A stretch of 64,000 nucleotides of DNA from an uncultured Chloroflexota bacterium (GCA_903858085.1 CAIOHJ010000299.1:1-64000); one strand, 5' to 3'. Shown: positions 47,856 through 56,691, counted from the first letter of the stretch. Program-made: numbers and translations. Notes: generated from the sequence alone by a model not told the origin.

Positions 47856-49064
47856 TCAGTTGATTCGGGTCCACCAGACACGGATGACGGCCGAACCCGT
47901 GCGTTCGTAGTATTCCACCCGAATCGTATGGGGCCCGCCCCCGATCCGCCGAAAATTGTTGGTCGGTTCCTTGTACCCATCCCACCAGCTGTCCAACACC
48001 AAAATGTTGTCGATATACAGGCGGACACCATCATCGGCGCGCGCATAAAACTGGTAGTCGCCGGCGTCGAAGAAAAAGCTGCCTTCAAAACGGGCTGAAA
48101 AATACTCTGCGTTGACATTGGCCGCAGGGGAAGCATATCCCCAGTCCAGATCCAATGGATAGGCGCCACGCGGCACATACTGTGTCAGCAGCGAGCCGCC
48201 AGCCAGGTCGGTATTGTTGAAATAGGTGGCCAGCCACTGGTTCTGCGGCACCCCCCCCACAGACTGTTGCACTGGCTGCGGCGGCGCACTGGGGAGAATC
48301 GACAGTTGTACAGAGGCCTGGCCGCTGTCCTCAAAATACTCGACCCCATAGGTATGGGCGTTGCCGTCCAGATAACGCACCACACTCACCTGCCGAAACG
48401 AGCCAGCCCGCCAGTCGTTGAGCACAAGTTCTCCGTCGATGTACAGGCGAGCGCCGTCGTCCATCCCCAAGGTAAACTGGTAATAGCCAGGGTTCATCGC
48501 CAGCGTACGTTGGAAGCGCGCCGAAAAATAATCGACTGGAACTGCTGGTGCCGGGCTGCCAAAGCCCCAGTTGAAATTGATATCGGGCACACTCTGCAGC
48601 TGCACAGGGCTGCCCAACAGGTCACGATTGGCAAAATAGGAGGCACTCCAGCCGTTCACCGGGGGGGGAGGGGGCGTCTGAACCGGTGCCGCCGGTGCCG
48701 GCCCGGAGACAGCATAGAGCGGGACGTTGTTGGGGTCGCCGACAATGTTGACCAGATCCATCGAGACCCAGCCGGTCACACCCACCGGACATTGCACGAG
48801 CCACCAGCCGCTCAGGGTGTCCCGGCCGATCACCGGACAACTCTGCCCAAAAGCAAGGACCCCGACAACAGGAAACCCCGTGCCCGGCCCCGAACGGACG
48901 TTGACCGCATCCACTTTGGCAACACCCACAGTGCCGCCGATCTGCGGTGCAGGAGCCGCAGCCGGCGCAGCAGCGATCTGCCCTTCCCCCAACATACCTC
49001 CCAGGAACAAGAAGAGCAGGATCGCCGATGTGCGCAGACAGAAGTCAGAGAAAGATCGGTTCAT
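47856..49064 (-). CDS. Secreted protein with SH3-like domain and two PA14-like domains
   Basis: Extracellular protein of 402 residues. A signal peptide (TSAILLFLFLGGMLGEGQIAA) is followed by a bacterial SH3 domain (VNVRSGPGTGFPVVGVLAFG, WWLVQCPVGVTGWVSMDLV) and two copies of a PA14-like domain, each starting WxAxYFxNxDL and containing YFSARFxxxxxxxxGxYQF and a DDGxRLYIDxxLVLxxW motif (near 200 and 340). Such domains bind cell-wall material and carbohydrates, so adhesion or cell-envelope binding is likely. The ATG at 49064 has AAGGTGG 8 nt upstream. Its leader is about 120 nt and contains a hairpin. Confidence 0.88.
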   Translation of the reverse strand: MNRSFSDFCLRTSAILLFLFLGGMLGEGQIAAAPAAAPAPQIGGTVGVAKVDAVNVRSGPGTGFPVVGVLAFGQSCPVIGRDTLSGWWLVQCPVGVTGWVSMDLVNIVGDPNNVPLYAVSGPAPAAPVQTPPPPPVNGWSASYFANRDLLGSPVQLQSVPDINFNWGFGSPAPAVPVDYFSARFQRTLAMNPGYYQFTLGMDDGARLYIDGELVLNDWRAGSFRQVSVVRYLDGNAHTYGVEYFEDSGQASVQLSILPSAPPQPVQQSVGGVPQNQWLATYFNNTDLAGGSLLTQYVPRGAYPLDLDWGYASPAANVNAEYFSARFEGSFFFDAGDYQFYARADDGVRLYIDNILVLDSWWDGYKEPTNNFRRIGGGPHTIRVEYYERTGSAVIRVWWTRIN

Positions 49065-49191
49065 GGTGCAGACCACCTTGGGTGAAGGCGATGCAGTGCA
49101 CTCTGCTGAGAAGAGATCTGTCTCCTGACAGACATCTCCCGCTGCCCCACATCACCGGGTCGGGTTCAATTGCGCATGCCTCACACAATTC

Positions 49192-49220
49192 ATTATACGG
49201 ACAAACTGCCAGGATCGCAA
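49192..49220 (-). promoter_or_regulatory. Promoter of the SH3/PA14 protein gene
   Basis: Minus strand TTGCGA (49215-49220), 17-nt spacer, TATAAT (49192-49197). It overlaps the 3' end of hisH. The leader contains a hairpin near 49109-49137 (GAGATCTGTC against GACAGACATCTC). Confidence 0.8.
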
Positions 49221-49882
49221 TCAGCCAACTCTTTTCCAGAGACCATGGCAAGAAAATTGGCCAGAATGCGCAACCCAACGACATGGCTTTTTTCAGGGTG
49301 GGGCTGAATGCCCCAGGCGTTGCGATAGCGCACAATGCTGGGATAGGCGATCCCATAGTCGGTGGTCGCCAATACGGCACCCAGGTCTGTGGCGTCACAG
49401 TAGTAGCTGTGCGCAAAATAGGCGTGCGCGCCCTCGGGCACGCCACAGACCAGCGGGTCAGGCCGCCGGATCGTCAGCTGATTCCAGCCGATCTGGGGAA
49501 TCCGCAGGCTGCGCCCCGGGTGGCCTGGATCCGCCATCTTCTCCGGAAAACGACGCACAGCCCCTGGAATCAGATGCAGCCCTTCGTGCTGCCCCATTTC
49601 CTCGCTGGAATCAAACAGCAGCTGCATTCCGACACAGATGCCCAGCAGGGGCATCCCCCTCTCGACAGCGGCGAGGAGCGGCTGCTCAAACCCCTGCCGA
49701 CGCAGGTTGTTGATGCTGTCGCCAAAGGCCCCCTGTCCAGGCAGCACGACGGCCCGCCAACGGGTCAGATCGGTCGGCCGATCGACAATATCCACAGGAA
49801 TCTGCAGCGGGGCGGCGACCTGCTCAAACGCTTTGTAGACGCTGCGCAGATTGCCGACCCCATAGTCCATGATTGCAATCAT
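49193..49882 (-). CDS. hisH: Imidazole glycerol phosphate synthase, glutaminase subunit
   Basis: Class I glutamine amidotransferase that supplies ammonia to HisF in histidine synthesis; 229 residues. Nucleophile Cys in LLGICVGMQLLFDSSE near 83, catalytic His and Glu in GIQPHPEKS near 198, and the N-terminal MDYGVGNLRSV are all present. HisF is not nearby, so it is a lone his gene in this window. Its ATG overlaps the DUF402 stop (ATGA). Confidence 0.93.
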   Translation of the reverse strand: MIAIMDYGVGNLRSVYKAFEQVAAPLQIPVDIVDRPTDLTRWRAVVLPGQGAFGDSINNLRRQGFEQPLLAAVERGMPLLGICVGMQLLFDSSEEMGQHEGLHLIPGAVRRFPEKMADPGHPGRSLRIPQIGWNQLTIRRPDPLVCGVPEGAHAYFAHSYYCDATDLGAVLATTDYGIAYPSIVRYRNAWGIQPHPEKSHVVGLRILANFLAMVSGKELADCDPGSLSV

Positions 49883-50448
49883 CGTTTTGTATTTTGTATC
49901 GAACCTGATTGGCCGGCGGGTTGCAGGGTCACTTCCCCGGCAGAGTCGACCAGGGTCAGATTGCGCACAAGCGCAGGCGGATACCGTTTGTGCGCAATCG
50001 CCGTCGTCAACTCACGGATTTGCTGTTCGGCATGCTCTGCCTCCACCGGCGCAATGATGCCCTCCGCCACCGCTTTTTCAAATTCCACTTCGTTGAGCAC
50101 CGTGACACGGGCATCCTCCGTGATCCACAACCCCAAAAGCAGATCTACCGCGCTGAGCCCGCGGCCACGAGAATGTCTGGCCAAGGCAATCCGCGCGTAC
50201 ATGCCAAGGGCACGCCCCTGCTCGTCAAAGTATTTTTCCAGGAGCTGTTCCCCATTGGACAACCAAAAACGAAACCAGATATAGCCGGGCGCCCCAACAA
50301 CCTGGCGCTGAATCCGCTGGAGGCTGGCGTGGGGCAGCCAGGTCGCACGTTCGACCAGCGTGTCGCTCAGCCACTCGGCCCGGTACCCGGCCAGCTGTGG
50401 GTCATTTTCCCACTCTCCACTGGCAATGATCGTCGGTGAATCTTGCAT
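49879..50448 (-). CDS. DUF402-like protein
   Basis: Soluble protein of 189 residues. A central block (YIWFRFWLSNGEQLLEKYFD, then ALGMYARIALA) resembles the DUF402 fold (FomD/YgaC-type, known for nucleotide diphosphatase-like activity); LLLGLWITEDARVTVLNEVE and the acidic helical segment EFEKAVAEG that follows also fit. I cannot identify the metal ligands confidently, so it may not be enzymatically active. AAAGG is 5 nt upstream of the ATG at 50448. It is co-translated with hisH and preceded by the nitrilase-like gene. Confidence 0.65.
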   Translation of the reverse strand: MQDSPTIIASGEWENDPQLAGYRAEWLSDTLVERATWLPHASLQRIQRQVVGAPGYIWFRFWLSNGEQLLEKYFDEQGRALGMYARIALARHSRGRGLSAVDLLLGLWITEDARVTVLNEVEFEKAVAEGIIAPVEAEHAEQQIRELTTAIAHKRYPPALVRNLTLVDSAGEVTLQPAGQSGSIQNTKR

Positions 50449-50458
50449 GCCAACCTTT

Positions 50459-51274
50459 CTAATATTTGCGCACAACCGCCCGGTAGGCCAACGGCTCACG
50501 GTACTGGATCAACTGGCGCTCTTCGCGCACACTGCGCACCCGGTCAAGATCGATGGTTGCCACAGCGTAGCCCTCGATCGGCTGGTCCAGCATGGTGTAC
50601 ATCTCCGCCGAAGGGCCCACCAGCAGGCTGTCCCCCATAAAACGCATCGTCGGCTCTTCCCCCACACGATTGGCAGCGGCGACAAAGATCGAATTCTCAC
50701 AAGCCCGGCTGATCAGATGGGCGCGCCAGGAATCAGCATGCTGCTGCTCCCAGTTGGCGCTCACCGTCACCAGCTCCGCACCTTCCAGCGTCAGACAACG
50801 CGCCGTCTCGGGAAACGCCAGATCAGAGCCCACAGAGAGGCCAAACCGACCCCACTCTGCATCGATGATCTGAAAACGAAAACCGTTGCGATAGACCTGG
50901 CGCTCCTCCCCCAACAGATGCACCTTGCGGTAGTCGGCGACCACATCCCCCTCGGGGCCCAGACAGACGACACCGTTGTAAAGAATGCTCTCGACACGCT
51001 CTTTGATCACCAGCCCAAAGACCACATAGGTGCTGAATTCGTTGGCCCGTTTGGCCAGGTAGTTGCTGGCATGCCCAGGCACACGCTCAGCCAGATCCGT
51101 GGCGCGCAACCCAAGCTCGGTTCCCGTGTAGCTCAGCTCTGGAAATACGATCAGATCGGTGCGCTGTTCGGTACAGATTTTTTCGATGAAATCGCCCATC
51201 TTCCGCAGATTTGCCTCGGGATTGGCCAGCTCTGGCACCATTTGCACCAAAGCGACTGTAATTTCGCGTGGCAT
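50459..51274 (-). CDS. Carbon-nitrogen hydrolase (nitrilase superfamily) homologue lacking the catalytic cysteine
   Basis: Protein of 271 residues with the nitrilase fold. Glu46 (LIVFPELSYTG) and Lys117 (DYRKVHLLGEE) of the Glu-Lys-Cys triad are present, but the Cys position (normally ICYDLRFPE) reads LSVGSDLAFPE, Gly149 with codon GGC. The remainder (GAELVTVSANWEQQHADSWR, ISRACENSIFVAAANRVG) is typical. As encoded it cannot perform the usual thiol chemistry. It heads a three-gene operon with the DUF402 gene and hisH. A single-base read error (TGC to GGC) is the main alternative. Confidence 0.82.
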   Translation of the reverse strand: MPREITVALVQMVPELANPEANLRKMGDFIEKICTEQRTDLIVFPELSYTGTELGLRATDLAERVPGHASNYLAKRANEFSTYVVFGLVIKERVESILYNGVVCLGPEGDVVADYRKVHLLGEERQVYRNGFRFQIIDAEWGRFGLSVGSDLAFPETARCLTLEGAELVTVSANWEQQHADSWRAHLISRACENSIFVAAANRVGEEPTMRFMGDSLLVGPSAEMYTMLDQPIEGYAVATIDLDRVRSVREERQLIQYREPLAYRAVVRKY

Positions 51275-51570
51275 GCAAGCCCCCTCTCAAAAATGTCGAC
51301 CAGGTTTGATGACTGCACAGACAAAGCTGCAACCGGGCCCCGCCGCCACAGCTTCGCCTGCACTTTCGTCTACACTTTCCGCCGCTCCGGAAATCAGCCT
51401 ACGGAAGCACAGCTCTCCTTTTCAGATAATAGCACAGGAGAGCCAATTCTTCATTTTGTCTGCTCTGCGGTAAGATTGTTGCACAAACTTGTAAAGGTGT
51501 ACGAACAGCTGTCTCTGACAGGATTCGCTGCACAACAAGGGGAGCCTGGGAGCTCCAAGGAGAAAAATTG

Positions 51571-52107
51571 ATGTTGAACTTCATCCCCAAATGGGCCAGC
51601 CGTGCCTGGCTGGTCCTGGCCGTCGCAGCGGTCATCCTCGTGCTGGATCAGTGGACCAAAGAATTGATTCGTCAGTCCATTCCAGACTACACCTCGATCA
51701 TTCCGATCCCGGCGTTGGGTGAATATTTTGTCTTCGAACATGTCCACAACTACGGGGCAGCCTTTGGGATTCTGCAAAACCAGAGCAACCTGTTCGCGGT
51801 CATTGCAGGGGGGGTCGCTGTCGCCATGCTGGTCTATGTCTACCATCTGCCCCCTGCGGCCAGGATGGTGCGCGTCCTGTTGGGGCTGATCCTGGGGGGG
51901 GCGCTCGGCAATTTGATCGACCGCCTCAACCAGGGCTACGTCACCGATTTTGTCAAGATGGGCATCCCAGGCGTCTATTACTGGCCCAACTACAACATTG
52001 CCGACAGCGCAATCGTCGTCGGCGTGATCGCGATGGGGCTCTACGTGCTTCTCGACGATCTGCGCAAACAGCGCCAGCAGGCCAGCGCAGTCGCCGAACG
52101 CAGCTGA
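51571..52107 (+). CDS. lspA: Lipoprotein signal peptidase (signal peptidase II)
   Basis: Aspartic membrane peptidase of 178 residues that removes signal peptides from lipoproteins, of which this window encodes several. Four membrane segments; VLDQWTKELIR near 28, NYGAAFGIL, GNLIDRLNQGYVTDFV (first Asp) and YNIADSAIVVG (second Asp). AAGGAGAAAAATTG precedes the ATG at 51571. The rlu gene follows after 5 nt, a typical lspA-rluD pair. Confidence 0.95.
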   Translation: MLNFIPKWASRAWLVLAVAAVILVLDQWTKELIRQSIPDYTSIIPIPALGEYFVFEHVHNYGAAFGILQNQSNLFAVIAGGVAVAMLVYVYHLPPAARMVRVLLGLILGGALGNLIDRLNQGYVTDFVKMGIPGVYYWPNYNIADSAIVVGVIAMGLYVLLDDLRKQRQQASAVAERS

Positions 52108-52112
52108 AACAG

Positions 52113-53114
52113 ATGCAACTCTTTTGGGTCGACTGTGCAGAGGCTGGCCAGCGCATCGACCGCTGGCTGGCGGACCGCATGCCAGGCCGCAGCCGCAGCG
52201 AGATCCAGCGCTGGATTCGCCAGGGCGCAGTCCAGGTGGGTGGCCAGCCAGCAAAAGCAGGCCACGCCCTCTCGGCAGGAGAGCAGATCACCGTCGATGT
52301 GCCGCCCATCAGCCCGGCAGCCACGTTGGCCGGCGAACCCATCCCGCTGACCATCCTCTACGAGGACGACGACCTGCTGATCGTCGACAAGCCCGCCGGC
52401 ATGGTCGTCCACCCCTCCCCAGGCCACGACCACGGCACTCTGGTGCATGCAGTGCTCCATCACTGCCCCCAAATCGAAGGCGTCGGCGGCGAACAACGGC
52501 CCGGCATTGTCCACCGTCTGGACAAAGAGACCTCAGGGGTGATTGCTGTCGCCAAAAATGACCCCGCTCACCGCTACTTGCAGGCACAATTCAAGGAGCG
52601 GACTGTCTACAAAGAGTATCTTGCCTTGGTAGAAGGACGGATGACGCCGCCGCGCGGACGCATTCATGCCCCGATCGGGCGCCATCCAACCGATCATACC
52701 CGCCAGGTTGTGGTGCCGCCCGATCGAGCTGGCGGCCACTCGGCTGGGCGGGAAGCGATCACCGACTACACCGTGCTGGCGGTCTATTCGCTCCCGCTGG
52801 CCGGCTCCAGCAGTGCGACTGCCACCTTTTCTCTGGTCAGCGCTGAACTGCATACGGGGCGGACCCACCAGATTCGTGTCCACTTTGCCTGGCGCCACCA
52901 TCCGGTCGTCGGCGACAGCGTTTATGGCTTCCGCCATCAACGGCTGCTCTTGTCGCGCCATTTCCTCCACGCCCACCGACTTCGCCTGCGCCTGCCTCAA
53001 GACGGTGCGGAACATGAATTCTGGGCCCCGCTGCCCGGCACGCTCCAGCGTGTGCTGGAGCGGCTGGCCGCAGAAGAGGCCGGCAAAGGGCCTACAGCCC
53101 CGATCTCCCTCTGA
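52113..53114 (+). CDS. RluD-family 23S rRNA pseudouridine synthase
   Basis: Protein of 333 residues. N-terminal S4 RNA-binding domain (QRIDRWLADRMPGRSRSEIQ to IPLTI), then the synthase domain with LIVDKPAGMVVHPSPGHDHG and catalytic Asp in HRLDKETSGVIAVAK; ELHTGRTHQIRVHFAWRHHP is the conserved C-terminal motif. Members modify U1911/1915/1917 of 23S rRNA. It follows lspA by 5 nt. Confidence 0.93.
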   Translation: MQLFWVDCAEAGQRIDRWLADRMPGRSRSEIQRWIRQGAVQVGGQPAKAGHALSAGEQITVDVPPISPAATLAGEPIPLTILYEDDDLLIVDKPAGMVVHPSPGHDHGTLVHAVLHHCPQIEGVGGEQRPGIVHRLDKETSGVIAVAKNDPAHRYLQAQFKERTVYKEYLALVEGRMTPPRGRIHAPIGRHPTDHTRQVVVPPDRAGGHSAGREAITDYTVLAVYSLPLAGSSSATATFSLVSAELHTGRTHQIRVHFAWRHHPVVGDSVYGFRHQRLLLSRHFLHAHRLRLRLPQDGAEHEFWAPLPGTLQRVLERLAAEEAGKGPTAPISL

Positions 53115-53142
53115 CCCGTCGTTTCATGCGGAGAAGCTCTCG

Positions 53143-54450
53143 GTGATCAAGATGCAGCCCACTGTTCAACCGCTCAGCGCCGTCGAAAAAGCGGTGGCAC
53201 GGCCGCTCGGGCGCTCGCTCTACCGACGCTGGCTGTTGGCACTGGCGCTGGGCGCTGTCGGCCTGCTGGCTGGCTCGGCCAGCGTCGACAGCGGCAGCCA
53301 GCTGCGCCAGAGCCTGCAGAGCAAAGTGCATGGTGACACCTGGGATCTGCTTGGCTGGGAAATACAGGCGATCGCAGCCAAACTTCGCGCCGGGCAGCTG
53401 ACGCTGTCTGCGGACGAACCAGCCAGACAGGTCACAACCTATCTGGAAAGAGCCAACCAGGCAGGTGAGCTGGAAAGAGAAGTCGAACGGCTGTACAGCG
53501 AAGCAGGGGCGCCGGCAGCCAACCACCCGCAGCTGGCCCTCCTTGAAAAGCAACTCTCCCAGCTGCGCGCAGCCCAACAAGAGGCCAGGCCAGCGGTCGA
53601 GACGATTTTAGAAGCACAGATCAGTGCCGAGGTGCGTGCAGCCGGGCTCACCTTCTGGGGCCAGGCCTTTCCGCCGGTCTGGTTCACCTTTACCGACCCA
53701 CCCAAAAAACTGGTCGTCAGCCCGCGCGGGCGAATCCTGACCGCTCACTATGCGATGTTGCGCCCGGAGCTTCTTCCAGAGCGCCGGGAGTCGATCGAAC
53801 AGGCCATTCTGGCCGACGACAACCTGAGCGCCTACATCACCAATATCGGCGGATTGGGCGCCTACCCAACCCAGGTCGTCGACCGTGCCCCGCTCGAATG
53901 GGTGCTCACGACCGTGGCGCACGAGTGGGTACACAACTACCTGACCCTTCACCCCCTCGGCATCCTCTACAATCACACCCCCGACCTGACCCTCATCAAC
54001 GAGACCGTCGCTGAAATCGTCGGCAACGAACTGGGGCAACGTGCGCTGGAAAAACAGTACCCGGCCTACGCGCTGGCGGCCCACACATCCGAGCAGACCG
54101 AGCCCGCCGAGCTTTTGGCGTTCGATTTCGACCGCGAGATGCGCCATACCCGCGAGATCGTCGACCAGTACCTGGCGCTCGGGCGCATCGCAGACGCCGA
54201 AGCCTACATGGAGATTCGCCGCCTGCTCTTTGTCGAGAACGGCTACCCCCTCCGCAAGCTCAACCAGGCCTACTTTGCCTTTCACGGCAGCTATGGAACC
54301 CGGGCAGCTGCTACCAACCCCCTTGGCTCCCAGTTGATCGAGCTGCGTTCTCTGACGCCAGATGTGAAAAGCTTTCTCGAGGCGGTGCGCGGCCTCACCG
54401 CTGCCGAACAGCTTGCTCCGGTGCTGGCAGCGTGGCGGGAACGTGGCTGA
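53143..54450 (+). CDS. Membrane-anchored putative zinc metallopeptidase (HEXXH)
   Basis: Protein of 435 residues that I cannot assign to a named family. A single membrane helix at about 29-46 (RWLLALALGAVGLLAGSA) is followed by a helical region, and TVAHEWVHNYL (His260, Glu261, His264) is a metallopeptidase zinc motif. NETVAEIVGNE about 25 residues later could supply the third ligand Glu, as in gluzincins. The chain probably faces the outside. The start is either the GTG at 53143 (GGAG 9 nt upstream) or the ATG at 53152. It follows the pseudouridine synthase by 28 nt. Confidence 0.7.
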   Translation: MIKMQPTVQPLSAVEKAVARPLGRSLYRRWLLALALGAVGLLAGSASVDSGSQLRQSLQSKVHGDTWDLLGWEIQAIAAKLRAGQLTLSADEPARQVTTYLERANQAGELEREVERLYSEAGAPAANHPQLALLEKQLSQLRAAQQEARPAVETILEAQISAEVRAAGLTFWGQAFPPVWFTFTDPPKKLVVSPRGRILTAHYAMLRPELLPERRESIEQAILADDNLSAYITNIGGLGAYPTQVVDRAPLEWVLTTVAHEWVHNYLTLHPLGILYNHTPDLTLINETVAEIVGNELGQRALEKQYPAYALAAHTSEQTEPAELLAFDFDREMRHTREIVDQYLALGRIADAEAYMEIRRLLFVENGYPLRKLNQAYFAFHGSYGTRAAATNPLGSQLIELRSLTPDVKSFLEAVRGLTAAEQLAPVLAAWRERG

Positions 54451-54508
54451 GCCATGTGGCTCTCCCCAGGAATTCTATCTTTGAACTTCTGCTTCTGCAC
54501 TCTCCTGC

Positions 54509-54538
54509 TTGACAACCCACAAGCGGGTATGCTACATT
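54509..54538 (+). promoter_or_regulatory. Promoter of the leader RNA/ABC exporter transcript
   Basis: TTGACA, 18-nt spacer, TACATT with an upstream TATGC extension. Transcription should start near 54545, more than 300 nt before the exporter gene. Confidence 0.75.
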
Positions 54539-54544
54539 GGGGAC

Positions 54545-54741
54545 AGATGAGAAATTCTCATGCAGACGCTCTCTAAAATGAGCTGACAGACAATGGAGCT
54601 TTTGATGATGAACCTTTCGCCCCAAGCTGGTCCCGTTGATAGGGTTGCCTGTCAAGGAAGCAGTGTGTCTGCCCCGCATGAGTAGACTGTAAAGTCGCAT
54701 GACAAAGCCGCACGCACTGCATCGGTGCCTGCGGCTTTTTT
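54545..54741 (+). ncRNA. Structured leader RNA with alternative pairings, ending in an intrinsic terminator
   Basis: Unassigned RNA of about 200 nt. Visible helices: local hairpin ATGAG/CTCAT (54547-54551 with 54557-54561); long-range GCAGAC/GTCTGC (54562-54567 with 54667-54672); GCTC/GAGC (54568-54582 region); TGACAG with CTGTCA (54584-54589 with 54650-54655); AGCTT with AAGCT; GACT-GTAA-AGTC (54685-54696). A second ATGAG at 54678-54682, inside GCATGAG, can displace the first one and pair CTCATGC (54557-54563), giving two exclusive states. It ends in a perfect terminator. No known riboswitch class was recognised. It may be a riboswitch, an attenuator or a stand-alone sRNA. Confidence 0.6.
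54704..54741 (+). terminator. First intrinsic terminator of the exporter leader
   Basis: AAAGCCGCA pairs with TGCGGCTTT, and inside it GCAC with GTGC around a 7-nt loop, then six T. It separates the structured RNA from the exporter genes. Confidence 0.9.
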
Positions 54742-54802
54742 GTTTGCTTCGTCTGTCCCTGGCGCGAGCGCCTTGCAGACAGCAACCTCCTCCAAGCCCA
54801 CC

Positions 54803-54840
54803 AGGCATCGGCATTTTTGTCCGGATGCCTGTTTTTTTTT
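54803..54840 (+). terminator. Second intrinsic terminator, just before the exporter gene
   Basis: AGGCATC pairs with GATGCCT around a T-rich loop and is followed by GTTTTTTTTT. It lies only 21 nt before the exporter start codon, so the exporter must be read through it or from a later start. Confidence 0.8.
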
Positions 54841-54861
54841 GTTCAGAGCGCAGGAAAACTT

Positions 54862-56691
54862 ATGTTCGCAGACAATTCACCTCCTCCCACAGCACTCGAT
54901 TTCGACCTGAAACAGACCGTTGGCGTCAACAAAGTGATCGGTTTTTGGCGGTTGATGACCGGTTTCCGCATCAGCTATCTCTTTTCGACGCTCAGCATGG
55001 GGCTTGCAGCCATTGTGAACACTGCAACCTTTTTGCTGCTGCGCTATTTTATCGACCACTATCTGGTGGCCAGCGACCGCACGCTACATCTGGCCGTCTA
55101 TGTCGGTGGTTTTCTCGGATTGGCGGCCATTCAGTCGCTGAGCACCTTCAACAGCCGACAGCTGGCAGCCAAAACAGCGGAAGGCATTGCCCTTCGGCTG
55201 CGCGAATACCTCTACGACCATCTGCAGCGGCTACACTTTACCTACCACGACCAGAACCAGACCGGCGATCTGATCCAACGCTCCACGTCAGACATCGATA
55301 CGATTCGACGTTTTTTTGCGGACCAGGCGATTGAATCCGGGCGGATTCTGGTGCTCTTCGTGGTCAACCTGCTCGCGATCTACCTGCTCGATTGGCGGCT
55401 GGCCTGGGTCTCCATCCTCGTCGTGCCCTTCGTGCTCATCCTCTCCGTCTTCTTCTTTCGCCGCGTCGAACAAGCCTACGACGCCTACCAAAAACAGGAA
55501 GCCAAACTGTCAAGCACGCTGCAAGAAAATCTGAGCGGGGTCAGGGTGGTCAAAGCATTTGCTCGCCAGGCCTACGAAGAGGAAAAATTTGACAAGGTCA
55601 ACCGCGAAAAATATGCCCGCGGCCGCCATCTGCTGCTGATGCATGCCCTCTTCTGGCCCATCACCGACATCCTCTGCGGCGGGCAGATGATCGGCGGCTT
55701 TCTCTTCGGCGGCTGGCTGACCATCCAGGGGGAACTCACCATCGGCACCTATATCGCCTATGCCGGGCTGGTCGGCTGGATCCTCTGGCCACTGCGCAAT
55801 CTGGGCCGGCTGATCGTGCAGATGTCCGAAGGGCTGGTTTCGTTCGGCAGAATCCGAGAAATTCTCGTCGAGGAACGTGAACCCATCGCCGAAGGCACTG
55901 TACGCCCGGACCGCCCGCTTCGCGGCGAGATCGTCTTCGAGAATGTCTCTCTCACCTATGCAGGCACCGACCGGGCAGCGCTGAACGGGGTCAGCTTCAC
56001 CGTACGGCCGGGCCAGTCGGTCGCACTGCTGGGGGGCACAGGTTCGGGCAAGTCCTCTTTGGTCAGCCTGCTCCCCCGTTTTTATGAGTACAGCCACGGC
56101 CGGATCCTGCTCGACGGGATCGAACTCAAAGAATACCCACGACACTTTCTCCGCCAGCAGATCGGGATCGTCGAACAAGAACCTTTCCTGTTCAGCCGCA
56201 CGGTGCGAGACAACATCACCTATGGGGTGGTGCGCGCCGTCGCCGACAATGAGGTCGAAGCCCACGCACGCGCCGCAGCCATCCACGATGTGATCCGAGA
56301 CAAACTGCCCCACGGCTATGCCACCCTGGTCGGCGAACGCGGCATCACCCTCTCCGGCGGGCAAAAACAGCGCGTGGCGATCGCCCGAACCCTGCTCAAA
56401 GACCCCAGCATCTTGATCCTGGACGACTCAACCTCGGCAGTCGACTTCGAAACCGAAGCCACAATCCGCCACGAGTTGCACAGGCTGATGCAAGGACGCA
56501 CGACCTTTATCATCGCCCACCGCATCCAAAGCGTCATGCAAGCCGATCTGATCCTGGTGCTGGATCACGGACAGATTGTGCAGCAAGGCAACCACGCCGA
56601 ACTGGTCACCCAGCCCGGAATCTACCGTTCCATCTATCTGGCCCAGACCCGTCTGGAAGCCGAACTCGAAAAGGAGCTCTCACATGGCTGA
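54862..56691 (+). CDS. ABC exporter half-transporter with degenerate catalytic site (subunit 1)
   Basis: Type IV (ABCB-like) exporter half of 609 residues with six membrane segments (about 30-335) and one nucleotide-binding domain. Walker A LLGGTGSGKSSL, signature LSGGQKQR and Walker B ILILDDSTSAVD are found; the catalytic Glu after the Walker B Asp is an Asp (DDS), as in the degenerate half of heterodimeric exporters such as TM287/288 or BmrCD. AGGA is 7 nt upstream of the ATG. Expression is probably controlled by the two terminators upstream. Substrate unknown; drugs or lipids are typical. Confidence 0.92.
   Translation: MFADNSPPPTALDFDLKQTVGVNKVIGFWRLMTGFRISYLFSTLSMGLAAIVNTATFLLLRYFIDHYLVASDRTLHLAVYVGGFLGLAAIQSLSTFNSRQLAAKTAEGIALRLREYLYDHLQRLHFTYHDQNQTGDLIQRSTSDIDTIRRFFADQAIESGRILVLFVVNLLAIYLLDWRLAWVSILVVPFVLILSVFFFRRVEQAYDAYQKQEAKLSSTLQENLSGVRVVKAFARQAYEEEKFDKVNREKYARGRHLLLMHALFWPITDILCGGQMIGGFLFGGWLTIQGELTIGTYIAYAGLVGWILWPLRNLGRLIVQMSEGLVSFGRIREILVEEREPIAEGTVRPDRPLRGEIVFENVSLTYAGTDRAALNGVSFTVRPGQSVALLGGTGSGKSSLVSLLPRFYEYSHGRILLDGIELKEYPRHFLRQQIGIVEQEPFLFSRTVRDNITYGVVRAVADNEVEAHARAAAIHDVIRDKLPHGYATLVGERGITLSGGQKQRVAIARTLLKDPSILILDDSTSAVDFETEATIRHELHRLMQGRTTFIIAHRIQSVMQADLILVLDHGQIVQQGNHAELVTQPGIYRSIYLAQTRLEAELEKELSHG

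Noticed and set aside
54650..54665. AAGGAAGCAG in the leader RNA, resembling the SRP RNA asymmetric loop
   Set aside because: The partner strand and GGAA tetraloop of SRP domain IV are missing, so it is not a 4.5S/6S-type SRP RNA.
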